Source: Acidobacteriota bacterium
Lineage (GTDB): Bacteria > Actinomycetota > Acidimicrobiia > Acidimicrobiales > RAAP-2
Assembly (NCBI GenBank): GCA_028873575.1
Contig: JAGWHY010000001.1
Span: 1 to 64,000 of the forward strand
Direction: 5' to 3'
DNA length: 64,000 bases
Shown: positions 18,959-26,636 of the stretch, one piece after another
Numbering within the stretch: the first letter of the stretch is position 1
Layout: the number at the start of each line of letters is the position of its first letter
The notes under the pieces: model-generated
Databases searched by the model: none
What the model was told of the DNA's origin: nothing
Seen by the model: only the letters and a program-made list of their open reading frames with translations
Made by a program: the position numbers and the translations under genes

Positions 18959-19891
18959 ATGGTTGAGTCGACCTTAGGATGGATTGGCTGCGGCCGAATG
19001 GGTACCGCGATGGCCGCGCGTCTCGTACGCGCCGGTCACGACGTGACGGTGACGAACCGCACGCGCGCGAAGGCCGAAGTGCTGGGCGAACTCGGCGCGA
19101 GCGTGGTCGACACGCCGCGCGATCTCGCCGGGCGCGACGTGGTGTTCATCATGGTCTCGGCGAACGACGATCTCATCGAAGTGACTTCAGGTCCACACGG
19201 CGTGCTCGCGGACCCCGAGCGAGCGCCCAAAATCATCGTGGACTGCTCGACGGTCTCCACCGAAACCTCGGCTGACGTGCGCGCGGCGTGCGCCGCGCGC
19301 GGCGCGGTCTTCCTCGCGGCGCCGGTGAGTGGCAACCCGAAGGTCGTCGCGGCGGGCGAGTTGACGCTCGCCGTTTCGGGGACGCGTGAGGCCTTCGACG
19401 TCGTTAAGCCCTACCTGGACGAACTCGGTAAGGGCGCGACGTACGTCGGCGACGGCGAGGTCGCGCGCTTGGTCAAGATTTGTCACAACATCGTGCTCGG
19501 CGTCGTGACCCAGTGCCTCGCTGAAGTGACGGTCCTGGCGGAGAAGGGTGGTGTACGTCGCAGCGCCTTCCTCGAATTCATTAACGGATCGGTGATGGGC
19601 TCGATGTTCTCGCGCTACAAGACGCCGGCCTTCGTGAATCTGGACTTCAAGCCCACGTTCACCCCGGTGCTGCTAAAGAAGGACTTCGATCTCGGCATGG
19701 CCGAGGCCAAGCACCTCGGTGTCGCCATGCCGGTGGCCGCCCTGTGCACCGAAATCGTAAAGAGCTCCATTGGCGCGGGTTACGTGAGTGAAGACTTTGC
19801 GGTCTTACTTCTTGAGGCGGCGCGCAGCGCCGGACTCGAGCTCGTGGCCGAGAACGTCACCGTCGACGACGGCTTGGGAGCGGCCAACTAA
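18959..19891 (+). CDS. NAD(P)-dependent beta-hydroxyacid dehydrogenase (3-hydroxyisobutyrate dehydrogenase-like)
   Basis: This enzyme belongs to the 6-phosphogluconate/3-hydroxyisobutyrate dehydrogenase superfamily, which oxidises a 3-hydroxyacid or reduces a semialdehyde. ATG 18959 follows an AAGGGGA site; the frame upstream overlaps livF. The 310-residue product starts at the Rossmann motif GWIGCGRMGTAMAARLVRAG, has the substrate loop LAAPVSGNPKVVAAGELTL and the catalytic lysine in LVKICHNI (Lys173). The C-terminal helical domain contains KKDFDLGMAEAKHLGV. Its place directly behind a uptake operon and before M24 and E1 genes suggests it acts on a product of the imported compound. True substrate is unknown; glyoxylate or succinate-semialdehyde reductase activity is possible. 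Confidence 0.88.
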   Translation: MVESTLGWIGCGRMGTAMAARLVRAGHDVTVTNRTRAKAEVLGELGASVVDTPRDLAGRDVVFIMVSANDDLIEVTSGPHGVLADPERAPKIIVDCSTVSTETSADVRAACAARGAVFLAAPVSGNPKVVAAGELTLAVSGTREAFDVVKPYLDELGKGATYVGDGEVARLVKICHNIVLGVVTQCLAEVTVLAEKGGVRRSAFLEFINGSVMGSMFSRYKTPAFVNLDFKPTFTPVLLKKDFDLGMAEAKHLGVAMPVAALCTEIVKSSIGAGYVSEDFAVLLLEAARSAGLELVAENVTVDDGLGAAN

Positions 19892-21138
19892 TGGAGGGCT
19901 TCGGACCGATTATCAACACGCCCGGTCACATGGGCGTGGACTTTGAGACGCGCGTCGACTTCGCCCGGTTACGCGACTACCGACTCGCGCGGGCCAAGGC
20001 GGCGCTCGAGTCCAGTGATTTGGGCGCGGTGCTGCTCTTTGACTTCTACAACATTCGTTACGTGTCGGGGACGTGGGTTGGCGGAGCGCTCGGCGACAAG
20101 ATGACGCGTTACTGCCTCTTAACGCGCGACCACGAGCCCATCGTGTGGGACTTTGGCTCGGCCGCGCGCCACCACAAGCTCTTCGCGCCGTGGCTCGAAC
20201 CCGACAACTGCCGAGCGGGGATGCTCGGACTTCGCGGGGCTATCGCGCCGCGAGCGGGACTCTTCGAGTCCGCCGTTCGTGAGATCGTGGGCCTGCTCGG
20301 TGACCACGGGGTCCTGGGTCAGCCCATCGGCCTGGACATCGTGGAACTCCCCTTCTTGTTCGAACTCCAAAAGGCGGGCGTCGACGTACGCGACTGCCAG
20401 CAACTCATGCTCGACGCTCGTCAAATTAAGTCGAACGACGAGCTGATGCTCCTCAGTCAGGCGGCCGCCATGGTGGACGGCGTCTACCAGGATATTTTCG
20501 AGGCGTTGAAGCCGGGGGTACGCGAGAACGAGATTGTGGCGCTCGCCAACAAGCGGCTCTACGAAATGGGCTCGGATCAAGTCGAGGCGATTAACGCCGT
20601 CTCGGGCGAACGGTGCAATCCGCACCCGCACAACTTCACCGACCGGATTATTCGTCCCGGCGAGCAGGCCTTCTTCGACATCATCCACTCCTACAACGGG
20701 TATCGAACCTGCTACTACCGCACCATGTCGGTGGGGAGCTCGACGGCGTCACAGCGTGACGCCTACACCCGCGCACGTGAGTGGATGGACGCGGCGATTG
20801 ATCTCGTACGGCCCGGCGTCGGCACCGATCAAATTGCCAAGGCCTGGCCCGCCGCGCCAGACTTTGGCTTCGCCGACGAGATGGCGGCCTTCGGTCTTCA
20901 GTTCGGTCACGGGCTCGGACTGGGCCTGCACGAACGTCCGGTTATTTCGCGTTTGAATTCGCTGACGGACCCCATCGAACTCAAGACCGGCATGGTCTTC
21001 GCACTCGAGACGTACTGCCCCGCGTCCGACGGTTTTTCGGCCGCTCGGATCGAAGAAGAAGTTGTCGTCACCGACCAAGGTCCCACCATCCTCACGCGCT
21101 TCCCAGCCCAAGAGCTGATGGTCGCCAACCCCTACTAA
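19891..21138 (+). CDS. M24 family (Xaa-Pro peptidase/creatinase fold) enzyme with altered metal site
   Basis: This is a 415-residue two-domain pita-bread enzyme: an N-terminal creatinase-like domain (about 1-170, with DLGAVLLFDFYNIRYVSGT) and a C-terminal catalytic domain (from about 180). Expected metal ligands are Asp263 in FFDIIHSYNGY, position 274 (normally Asp, here Cys in YRTCYYRTM), His340 in FGHGLGLGLHERP, Glu373 in FALETY and Glu388 in RIEEEVVVT. Thus four of five ligands remain and the second Asp is Cys. Members of this fold include aminopeptidase P, prolidase, creatinase, ectoine hydrolase and the DMSP lyase DddP; the change argues against assuming simple peptidase activity. It overlaps the dehydrogenase stop by one base and sits in the catabolic operon. 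Confidence 0.88.
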   Translation: MEGFGPIINTPGHMGVDFETRVDFARLRDYRLARAKAALESSDLGAVLLFDFYNIRYVSGTWVGGALGDKMTRYCLLTRDHEPIVWDFGSAARHHKLFAPWLEPDNCRAGMLGLRGAIAPRAGLFESAVREIVGLLGDHGVLGQPIGLDIVELPFLFELQKAGVDVRDCQQLMLDARQIKSNDELMLLSQAAAMVDGVYQDIFEALKPGVRENEIVALANKRLYEMGSDQVEAINAVSGERCNPHPHNFTDRIIRPGEQAFFDIIHSYNGYRTCYYRTMSVGSSTASQRDAYTRAREWMDAAIDLVRPGVGTDQIAKAWPAAPDFGFADEMAAFGLQFGHGLGLGLHERPVISRLNSLTDPIELKTGMVFALETYCPASDGFSAARIEEEVVVTDQGPTILTRFPAQELMVANPY

Positions 21139-21146
21139 GGAGAAAC

Positions 21147-22148
21147 ATGTCCCTCGATGTCGTGGCCCCCCTGCTACTCGACGACAAGCTCGACCTCTAT
21201 CGCAGCCAGTTCGCGCTGCGTCAGTTCGAAAAACGTGCGTACGACCTCTTCCTAGAGAACTACGTCAAGGGCACGAGCCACCTCTCGATCGGTCAAGAGG
21301 CGATCGCCGCGGGCGTGGCGCGCGCGATGCGCCCTGACGACTGGACCTTCGCCACCTACCGCGGTCACGCCCACACCCTGGCGCGCGGGGTGCCGATGGC
21401 GCCAGTCTTCGCGGAGTTGATGGGACGTGCGAACGGCCTCATGGCCGGCAAGGGTGGCTCGATGCACCTGACGAGTGTGGAGCACGGCGTGATGGGTTCC
21501 TACGCCATCATTGGCGCGCACCTACCCATCGCCTGCGGGGCCGCGTGGAGCGCGCAGTATCGCGGCACCGATCAGGTGGCCGTCTGCTTCTTCGGTGACG
21601 GTTCGACGAACATCGGCGCCTTTCACGAAGCGTTGAACTTCGCGGCGATTTGGAAACTGCCGGTGATCTTCTTCTGTGAGAACAACCTTTGGATGGAGTA
21701 CACGCGCACGACCGAAGTGACCGCGGTGGCGAACCCGGCCGCCGACCGCGCGAGTGCCTACGGTCTCGAGAGCATCATCGTCGACGGCAACGACGCCGAC
21801 GAGGTCTACGCCGTCACGGCCGCCTGCGTCGCGCGGGCGCGCGCCGGCGAAGGCCCCAGCATGATCGAAGCTAAGACCTACCGCCACGGTGGGCACTCGC
21901 GGGCTGACCCCGGCAAGTACCGCCCCGACGAGGAGGTCGCCGAGTGGTTGGCGAAGGACCCCATTCCGCGCTACCACCAGCGCCTGCTCGCCGAGGGCGC
22001 CAGCGAGGCGCAGCTCGTCGAGATCGAACGCGCGGTGAACGAGGCGGTGGACGTGGCCACCGAGGAGGCGAAGGCGGGCGCCGTACCGGGTGAGGATCTT
22101 TTGATGAAGGACGTGTGGGCGAATGGAGGTGCGGAATGGCGCAATTGA
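21147..22148 (+). CDS. Thiamine-diphosphate dehydrogenase E1 alpha subunit (pyruvate/acetoin/branched-chain type)
   Basis: The alpha subunit of an alpha2beta2 E1 component decarboxylates a 2-oxoacid or cleaves acetoin using thiamine diphosphate. At 333 residues it is of standard length. Visible are HLSIGQEAIAAGVARAM, the YRGHAHTLARGV segment, GKGGSMHL, and the TPP motif from GDGSTNIGAFHEALNF to FFCENN. The regulatory phosphoserine-loop equivalent YRHGGHSRADP is present. A GGAG site (AAGGAGAAAC) precedes ATG 21147. The gene overlaps E1 beta by 13 bases. The GKGGSMH and SIGQEA patterns are closest in feel to acetoin dehydrogenase AcoA, but substrate cannot be fixed. E2 is encoded at 11.6-12.9 kb. 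Confidence 0.9.
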   Translation: MSLDVVAPLLLDDKLDLYRSQFALRQFEKRAYDLFLENYVKGTSHLSIGQEAIAAGVARAMRPDDWTFATYRGHAHTLARGVPMAPVFAELMGRANGLMAGKGGSMHLTSVEHGVMGSYAIIGAHLPIACGAAWSAQYRGTDQVAVCFFGDGSTNIGAFHEALNFAAIWKLPVIFFCENNLWMEYTRTTEVTAVANPAADRASAYGLESIIVDGNDADEVYAVTAACVARARAGEGPSMIEAKTYRHGGHSRADPGKYRPDEEVAEWLAKDPIPRYHQRLLAEGASEAQLVEIERAVNEAVDVATEEAKAGAVPGEDLLMKDVWANGGAEWRN

Positions 22149-23113
22149 CCTATCGTGAGGCGATCGCGCGCGGCATCGCGCAAGAGATGCGTCGTGACGA
22201 GTCGGTGGTCTTCCTCGGTGAAGACATTGCCGCCGCCGGTGGCGTCTTTAAGGGAACGGTCGGTCTGCTCGAGGAGTTCGGCCCCGTACGCGTGCGCGAC
22301 ACTCCGATTAGCGAGCAAGCGATTCTGGGCGCCGCGATGGGCGCCGCGATGACGGGACTTCGTCCCATCGCCGAGATTATGTTCGCCGACTTCTTCGCCG
22401 TGTGCTGGGACATTGTGGTCAACGAGATCGCGAAGAGTCGCTACATGACCAACGGACAGATGACCTTCCCCTTAGTAATTCGTTCGGGTAACGGCGGTGG
22501 ACTGCGCTTCGGCGCCCAGCACTCGCAGAGCGTCGAGAACTGGGCCATGATGGTGCCCGGTCTCAAGGTCGTGGTGCCCTCGACGCCGTTAGACGTGATT
22601 GGCCTTATGGCGGCGTCCATTCGCGACAACGACCCCGTGATCTTTCTCGAGGAAAAAGCCTTGTACGCCACGAAGGGCGAAGTGCCCGACGGCGACGTCG
22701 TGGACACGCTGGGATCGGCGAAAGTGTTGCGACAGGGTTCGAACGCCACGCTGATCGCGCTGGGCAACATGGTGCCCCGCGCGCAGCTCGCGGCGGAGGA
22801 ATTGGCCTCGGCGGGCATTGACTGCACCGTCGTCGACGTGCGCTCGCTGGTGCCACTCGACACGCAGACGATTCTGCGTGAGGTGTCGGCGACGGGACGC
22901 ATGTTCACGGTGGAGGAGAACCCCCGGCTCTGTGGCTGGGGTGGCGAATTGGCGTCGATTGTGGCCGACGAGATTTTCTACGATCTTGACGGACCCATCG
23001 TGCGTATTACCACCCCGCACATCCCACTGCCGGCGGCCGACGCACTCGAAGACCTCGCGATTCCTTCGGTGACGCGGATCGTCGAAACCGTTCAGAAATC
23101 GATGAACTCCTAG
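22136..23113 (+). CDS. Thiamine-diphosphate dehydrogenase E1 beta subunit
   Basis: This is the partner of the preceding alpha subunit, 325 residues. Start ATG 22136 has GGAGG six bases upstream, inside the end of the alpha gene; an upstream ATG at 22115 is less likely. Family segments are LTYREAIARGIAQEMRRDESVVFLGEDI, a TPP/subunit region FADFFAVCWDIVVNEIAKSRYM, GGGLRFGAQHSQSVENW, the potassium-site stretch and FLEEKALY. The transketolase C-terminal domain has VVDVRSLVPLDTQTIL and VEENPRLCGWGGEL. It is the last gene of the rightward run; the next gene is on the other strand 24 bases later. No dihydrolipoamide dehydrogenase is linked. Confidence 0.92.
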   Translation: MAQLTYREAIARGIAQEMRRDESVVFLGEDIAAAGGVFKGTVGLLEEFGPVRVRDTPISEQAILGAAMGAAMTGLRPIAEIMFADFFAVCWDIVVNEIAKSRYMTNGQMTFPLVIRSGNGGGLRFGAQHSQSVENWAMMVPGLKVVVPSTPLDVIGLMAASIRDNDPVIFLEEKALYATKGEVPDGDVVDTLGSAKVLRQGSNATLIALGNMVPRAQLAAEELASAGIDCTVVDVRSLVPLDTQTILREVSATGRMFTVEENPRLCGWGGELASIVADEIFYDLDGPIVRITTPHIPLPAADALEDLAIPSVTRIVETVQKSMNS

Positions 23114-23137
23114 CGGCGAGGCGCGATAGCGTCGCGG

Positions 23138-23413
23138 CTACGTGAGGCGGTCGTCGAGTAGCGCCGCCGGAGCGGCGTCGAGCGCGCGCAAGATCGTCTC
23201 GGCGAGGTTCCGGGCCGACACCGCGTCCATTTCGAGTCCGACGCGATCGACTCCGCCGCTACTCGTGTTCAGCACGTCAATCATTAAGGCGTGCGTCGCC
23301 GAGAAGTGCACGGGGTGATCAAAGTAGACCGAGGCGTCGGTCATCGAGACCCAGCCTCGAGGCGTCTTCGCGCTCGCGCGCAACGTCAGCGTTTCGGTTT
23401 GGTAGGTGCACAT
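23138..23413 (-). CDS. DUF6295-type small conserved protein
   Basis: This is a 91-residue protein starting at ATG 23411-23413. I recognise the family pattern MCTYQTETL...GWVSMTDASVYFDHPVHF and HALMIDVLN from actinobacterial proteins of the DUF6295 type, recalled and not searched. There is no signal peptide or membrane segment; several His/Asp/Tyr residues in YFDHPVHF are conserved and could bind metal or substrate. The gene lies one base after the stop of the dienelactone-hydrolase gene on the same strand, so the two are almost certainly co-translated. The longer reading frame to 23650 is a shadow of that gene. Function is unknown. Confidence 0.8.
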   Translation of the reverse strand: MCTYQTETLTLRASAKTPRGWVSMTDASVYFDHPVHFSATHALMIDVLNTSSGGVDRVGLEMDAVSARNLAETILRALDAAPAALLDDRLT

Positions 23414-23414
23414 A

Positions 23415-24155
23415 TCAACCGACCGTGCGCGACAAGAAGCTAAAGATTTCGCGCCAACCTTCGTTCGCGGCGTCCACGCGGTAACTCGGGCGATCGCTCG
23501 AGAAGAAGGCGTGTCCGGCGCCTTCGTAGGTTCGGAAGGTAAAGGTCTTTCCGGCCGCGCGTAGCGCGTCGGCGAGTTCGTCGACTTGGGCCGGCGTGGG
23601 GAACTGGTCCTCCGCGCCGAAGAGACCGAGCACCTCGCCGCGTAACCCACTCGCCTCGCCGACGACCGGTGTCACGCGAAGAGGAAACTCCGCCGGCGGC
23701 GTGCCGACGACGAAGGCGCCGTAGCAGTCGATGACGCCCTCGAGGGGAAGTCGACAACCGACCATGAAGGACTGACGCCCGCCGGAGCAAAAGCCAATCG
23801 AGGCGACTTTGCCGTTCGACGTGGGGAGCGACTTGAGATAGTTCATCGCGCCTTCGACGTCACCGACAATCTGCTCGTCGGCGATACCGCCGTTCGCGCG
23901 CGCAATCGCGGCGGCGTCGTCGGGGTCGGCGCCGGGCGCCTCGCGGTGGTAGAGGTTGGGCATGATCGCGGCGTAGCCGTTCGCGGCGAAACGGCGGGTG
24001 ATCTCTTTGGTCGCCTCGTCGTAGCCGGGGAGGTGGTGGATCACGACGATTGAGCCGTGCTGCTCGACGTCCGTCGGCACGGCCACATACGCCTCAATCT
24101 CGTCGCCGTTGTGGCCTTTAATGGTGAGTGTTTCGGCCCGCAGATTATGCGTCAT
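23415..24155 (-). CDS. Dienelactone hydrolase family protein
   Basis: This is a 246-residue alpha/beta hydrolase of the DLH type. Start ATG 24153-24155 (MTHNLRAETL) has an AGAGAG site upstream; the frame extends six more residues but without a better site. The triad is a cysteine nucleophile in GFCSGG (Cys123), Asp in FGAEDQFPTP and His in EGAGHAFF. Cys instead of Ser is characteristic of dienelactone hydrolases, which open lactone rings in aromatic catabolism, though many members have unknown substrates. The insertion YHREAPGADPDDAAAIARANGG is the usual cap loop. It forms an operon with the DUF6295 gene. Confidence 0.9.
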   Translation of the reverse strand: MTHNLRAETLTIKGHNGDEIEAYVAVPTDVEQHGSIVVIHHLPGYDEATKEITRRFAANGYAAIMPNLYHREAPGADPDDAAAIARANGGIADEQIVGDVEGAMNYLKSLPTSNGKVASIGFCSGGRQSFMVGCRLPLEGVIDCYGAFVVGTPPAEFPLRVTPVVGEASGLRGEVLGLFGAEDQFPTPAQVDELADALRAAGKTFTFRTYEGAGHAFFSSDRPSYRVDAANEGWREIFSFLSRTVG

Positions 24156-24299
24156 GTGTTCTCTCTTTCTCAAATGATGTATCGACTTTAAGAGTCACCC
24201 CGCCAACTATGACGGGCGAAAGAATGAAAACGATACTCGCGCGCCTGGCGAGTGGGACTCTAGAGTGGCCACCACGCGACAGGAGTGGAGGGCGTGATT

Positions 24300-25319
24300 G
24301 TGGGGGGCGTTAATGATCCGAAGAAGGTCGTGGTCTTCGCGTTAGGCGGGACGATTGCCTCGACGACGTCAAGTGCGGGGGCGACGGGGATCGTTCCGGC
24401 TCTCGGCGTGACGGCACTGCTGGCGAGTCTGCCACCGTTTGAGCCATCACTCACCGTTGAGGGCGTTGATTTTCGAACAATGCCTTCAGGCGACCTTACC
24501 TTCGGCGATCTGGTGTCACTCAGCGACGCGCTGAACGGAGCCTTCGACGCCGGCGCACACGGAGCGGTGGTGATTCAAGGAACGGACACCCTCGAAGAGA
24601 CGGCCTTCGCGCTGGATTTGTTAGTCCGGCGCGCGGGTACGGTCGCGGTCACCGGCGCCATGCGCTCCTCGAATGAAGTCGGCCACGACGGTCCATCCAA
24701 CATTCTTTCGGCCGTGCGCGTCGCCGCGGCCACGACCTCCTGGAAGCCGGGAACGGTCGTTGTCTTTAACGACGAAATACACGCCGCGCGCTACGTCCAC
24801 AAGGGGCACGCCACCAGCCCCTCTACCTTCGTGTCGCCTTCGGCGGGTCCCTTGGGTTGGACGATCGAAGGCCGCGTGCGCTGGACGTCGCGGGTGTCGG
24901 AGCTGGCGGGCGTGAGCGTGCCCGAGGAAAGTCGGCTGGGCCACGTCGCCCTCGTGCGCTGCACTATCGGCGACGACGATCGCCTCATTAGACGAATCGC
25001 GGAACTCGGTTACGTGGGTGCCATCGTCGAAGGTTTCGGCGCGGGACACGTGCCCGCGCGCGTGGTGGACGCTCTGGAAGCCCTCAACGACGAGATTCCG
25101 GTGGTGATCGCGACGCGTACGGGCGCGGGCGAAACACTTCGTCACACGTACGGGTTTCCGGGCGCTGAAATTGATCTTCAATCGCGCGGCCTGACTTTCG
25201 CTGGCGCCCTCGATGGGCTTAAAGCACGGGTTGCGCTCACGCTGGTGCTGGCCGCTTACCCGAACCGCGCCCGCGCGCTGGAGGCTTTCGCGGCGGTGAT
25301 TACGTCCCTGACCGATTGA
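24300..25319 (+). CDS. L-asparaginase (type I/II, AnsA-like)
   Basis: The enzyme hydrolyses asparagine to aspartate and ammonia. GTG 24300 is preferred because GGAGG lies eight bases upstream; GTG 24285 and 24294 are in-frame alternatives that would overlap or crowd this site. The 339-residue protein shows the first catalytic Thr in ALGGTIAST (about Thr18), the second Thr-Asp pair in VIQGTDTLEETAFAL, and the lysine-containing VHKGHATSP. No signal peptide is seen, so it is probably cytoplasmic. The C-terminal domain keeps GAIVEGFGAGHVP and the region aligning with asparaginase domain 2. Glutaminase side activity is possible. Confidence 0.9.
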   Translation: MGGVNDPKKVVVFALGGTIASTTSSAGATGIVPALGVTALLASLPPFEPSLTVEGVDFRTMPSGDLTFGDLVSLSDALNGAFDAGAHGAVVIQGTDTLEETAFALDLLVRRAGTVAVTGAMRSSNEVGHDGPSNILSAVRVAAATTSWKPGTVVVFNDEIHAARYVHKGHATSPSTFVSPSAGPLGWTIEGRVRWTSRVSELAGVSVPEESRLGHVALVRCTIGDDDRLIRRIAELGYVGAIVEGFGAGHVPARVVDALEALNDEIPVVIATRTGAGETLRHTYGFPGAEIDLQSRGLTFAGALDGLKARVALTLVLAAYPNRARALEAFAAVITSLTD

Positions 25320-25547
25320 GTGACGGTGAGCACGGTGACGAACAAGTTGCCTTAGCTGATCGTAGAAGAGGTACGTCATGTATCGGCGGGTGACTTCGCC
25401 ACCATGGTTCGTGCGAGACCGATCCTCATCGTTGCAGAGGACGCGCCGGCGCACCACCTTACGCGCGTCACTCGTGGCGTTGGTTCGCCAGCGCGAAGAT
25501 CACGGCCCGAGTAATGCGTTTCTCCAATGTTCTAGACTTTCGAAGTA

Positions 25548-26636
25548 ATGAGTGCGGCAACGGTCATCGTGTGTGATGGAGACGAAACCGGTCAAGAATT
25601 ACTCATTGAGTCTCTGCGAGCTATGACTCCCGAACTACTCGGGGTGTCGTTAGAGTTCGTGCACTACGACCTTTCACTCGACCATCGGCGCCGGACGAAC
25701 AATGAAGTAGTGCGTGAAGCAGCCGCGGCGATGGTGAGCGCAGGTCTGGGTCTGAAAGCGGCCACTGTGACGCCGAGTGACATCGGTGGCGTGGGTTCCC
25801 CCAATCGACTCTTGCGCGAAGGCATTGGTGGCTCGGTCATTGTTCGTACGGGACGGCGCATTCCGGGGGTCACGCCTCCGGTGGCGGGCACGAATCAACC
25901 GGTCATCGTGATTCGTATGGCGGTTGGCGACGCGTACGGCGCCCAGGAGGGGCGCGACGGCGCGGCGAACTCCATCGACGAATCGGCGTGGCGAACTGAG
26001 CGTATCGAGCGATCGGTCTGTCGCGCCGTGGCGGAGTACGCCTTCGTGGCTGCGCAACAAGCGAACGGCGTGGTGTACGGCGGACCGAAGTGGACGGTGT
26101 CGCCGGTCTACGAAGGAATGCTGAAAGAGGAGATGGACGCCGCCGCCGCGCGTCACGTAGGGGTGGGCTATCGTCCGACGCTTATCGACGCCGCCTACGC
26201 CGGACTTTTAACCGAAATGCACGAGCGCACCCTGGTCATTCCCTCTCTGAACCGAGACGGCGACTGTCTGAGTGACATGGTGCTGGCGATGTTTGGTTCC
26301 ATCGCCGGTGCGGAGTCGGTGCTACTGGCGTTGGACAAAGAACTTCGCCCCACCGTCGCCATGGCGGAAGCGCCACACGGTACCGCGCCTTCGCTCGAAG
26401 GTAAGAACGTCGCCAATCCCATGGCGATGCTGTTGGCTGGTGCGGCTCTTTTGGATCAGGCTGCTTCGCGCTACGACGATCTCGCGTTTCGAGAGGCCGG
26501 TTCGCGGTTGCGCGCCGCGACGCTTGAGGGCGCGGCGGAGGGAATCCGCACCTTCGACTTGGGTGGCGACGCGTCGACCAGCGACGTGGTGGACGACGTA
26601 ATCGCGCGCTTGCGGGCTAGTACGCGGGTCGCCTAG
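25548..26636 (+). CDS. Isocitrate/isopropylmalate dehydrogenase family protein (NADP-IDH-like, divergent)
   Basis: This is a 362-residue beta-decarboxylating dehydrogenase. It parallels dimeric NADP-isocitrate dehydrogenases by motif: KAATVTPSD then SPNRLLREG (residues 70-92; substrate Ser84 and Asn86), VIRMAVGDAYGA (Arg123 and Tyr130, with Met where IDH has His), catalytic Lys181 in GGPKWTVSPVYEGMLK, Asp213 in TLIDAAYAG, metal aspartates in NRDGDCLSD (237-243) and the nucleotide loop EAPHGTAPSLEGKN. All key catalytic residues are there but it is shorter than IDH (about 400) and divergent in between. It may act on isocitrate or on a related 2-hydroxy diacid. ATG 25548 overlaps the end of a small open frame. 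Confidence 0.85.
   Translation: MSAATVIVCDGDETGQELLIESLRAMTPELLGVSLEFVHYDLSLDHRRRTNNEVVREAAAAMVSAGLGLKAATVTPSDIGGVGSPNRLLREGIGGSVIVRTGRRIPGVTPPVAGTNQPVIVIRMAVGDAYGAQEGRDGAANSIDESAWRTERIERSVCRAVAEYAFVAAQQANGVVYGGPKWTVSPVYEGMLKEEMDAAAARHVGVGYRPTLIDAAYAGLLTEMHERTLVIPSLNRDGDCLSDMVLAMFGSIAGAESVLLALDKELRPTVAMAEAPHGTAPSLEGKNVANPMAMLLAGAALLDQAASRYDDLAFREAGSRLRAATLEGAAEGIRTFDLGGDASTSDVVDDVIARLRASTRVA

Noticed and set aside
19891-21138. DddP (DMSP lyase) assignment for the M24 enzyme
   Set aside because: Same fold, but metal residues and the key regions around them differ from what I recall of DddP; substrate cannot be claimed.
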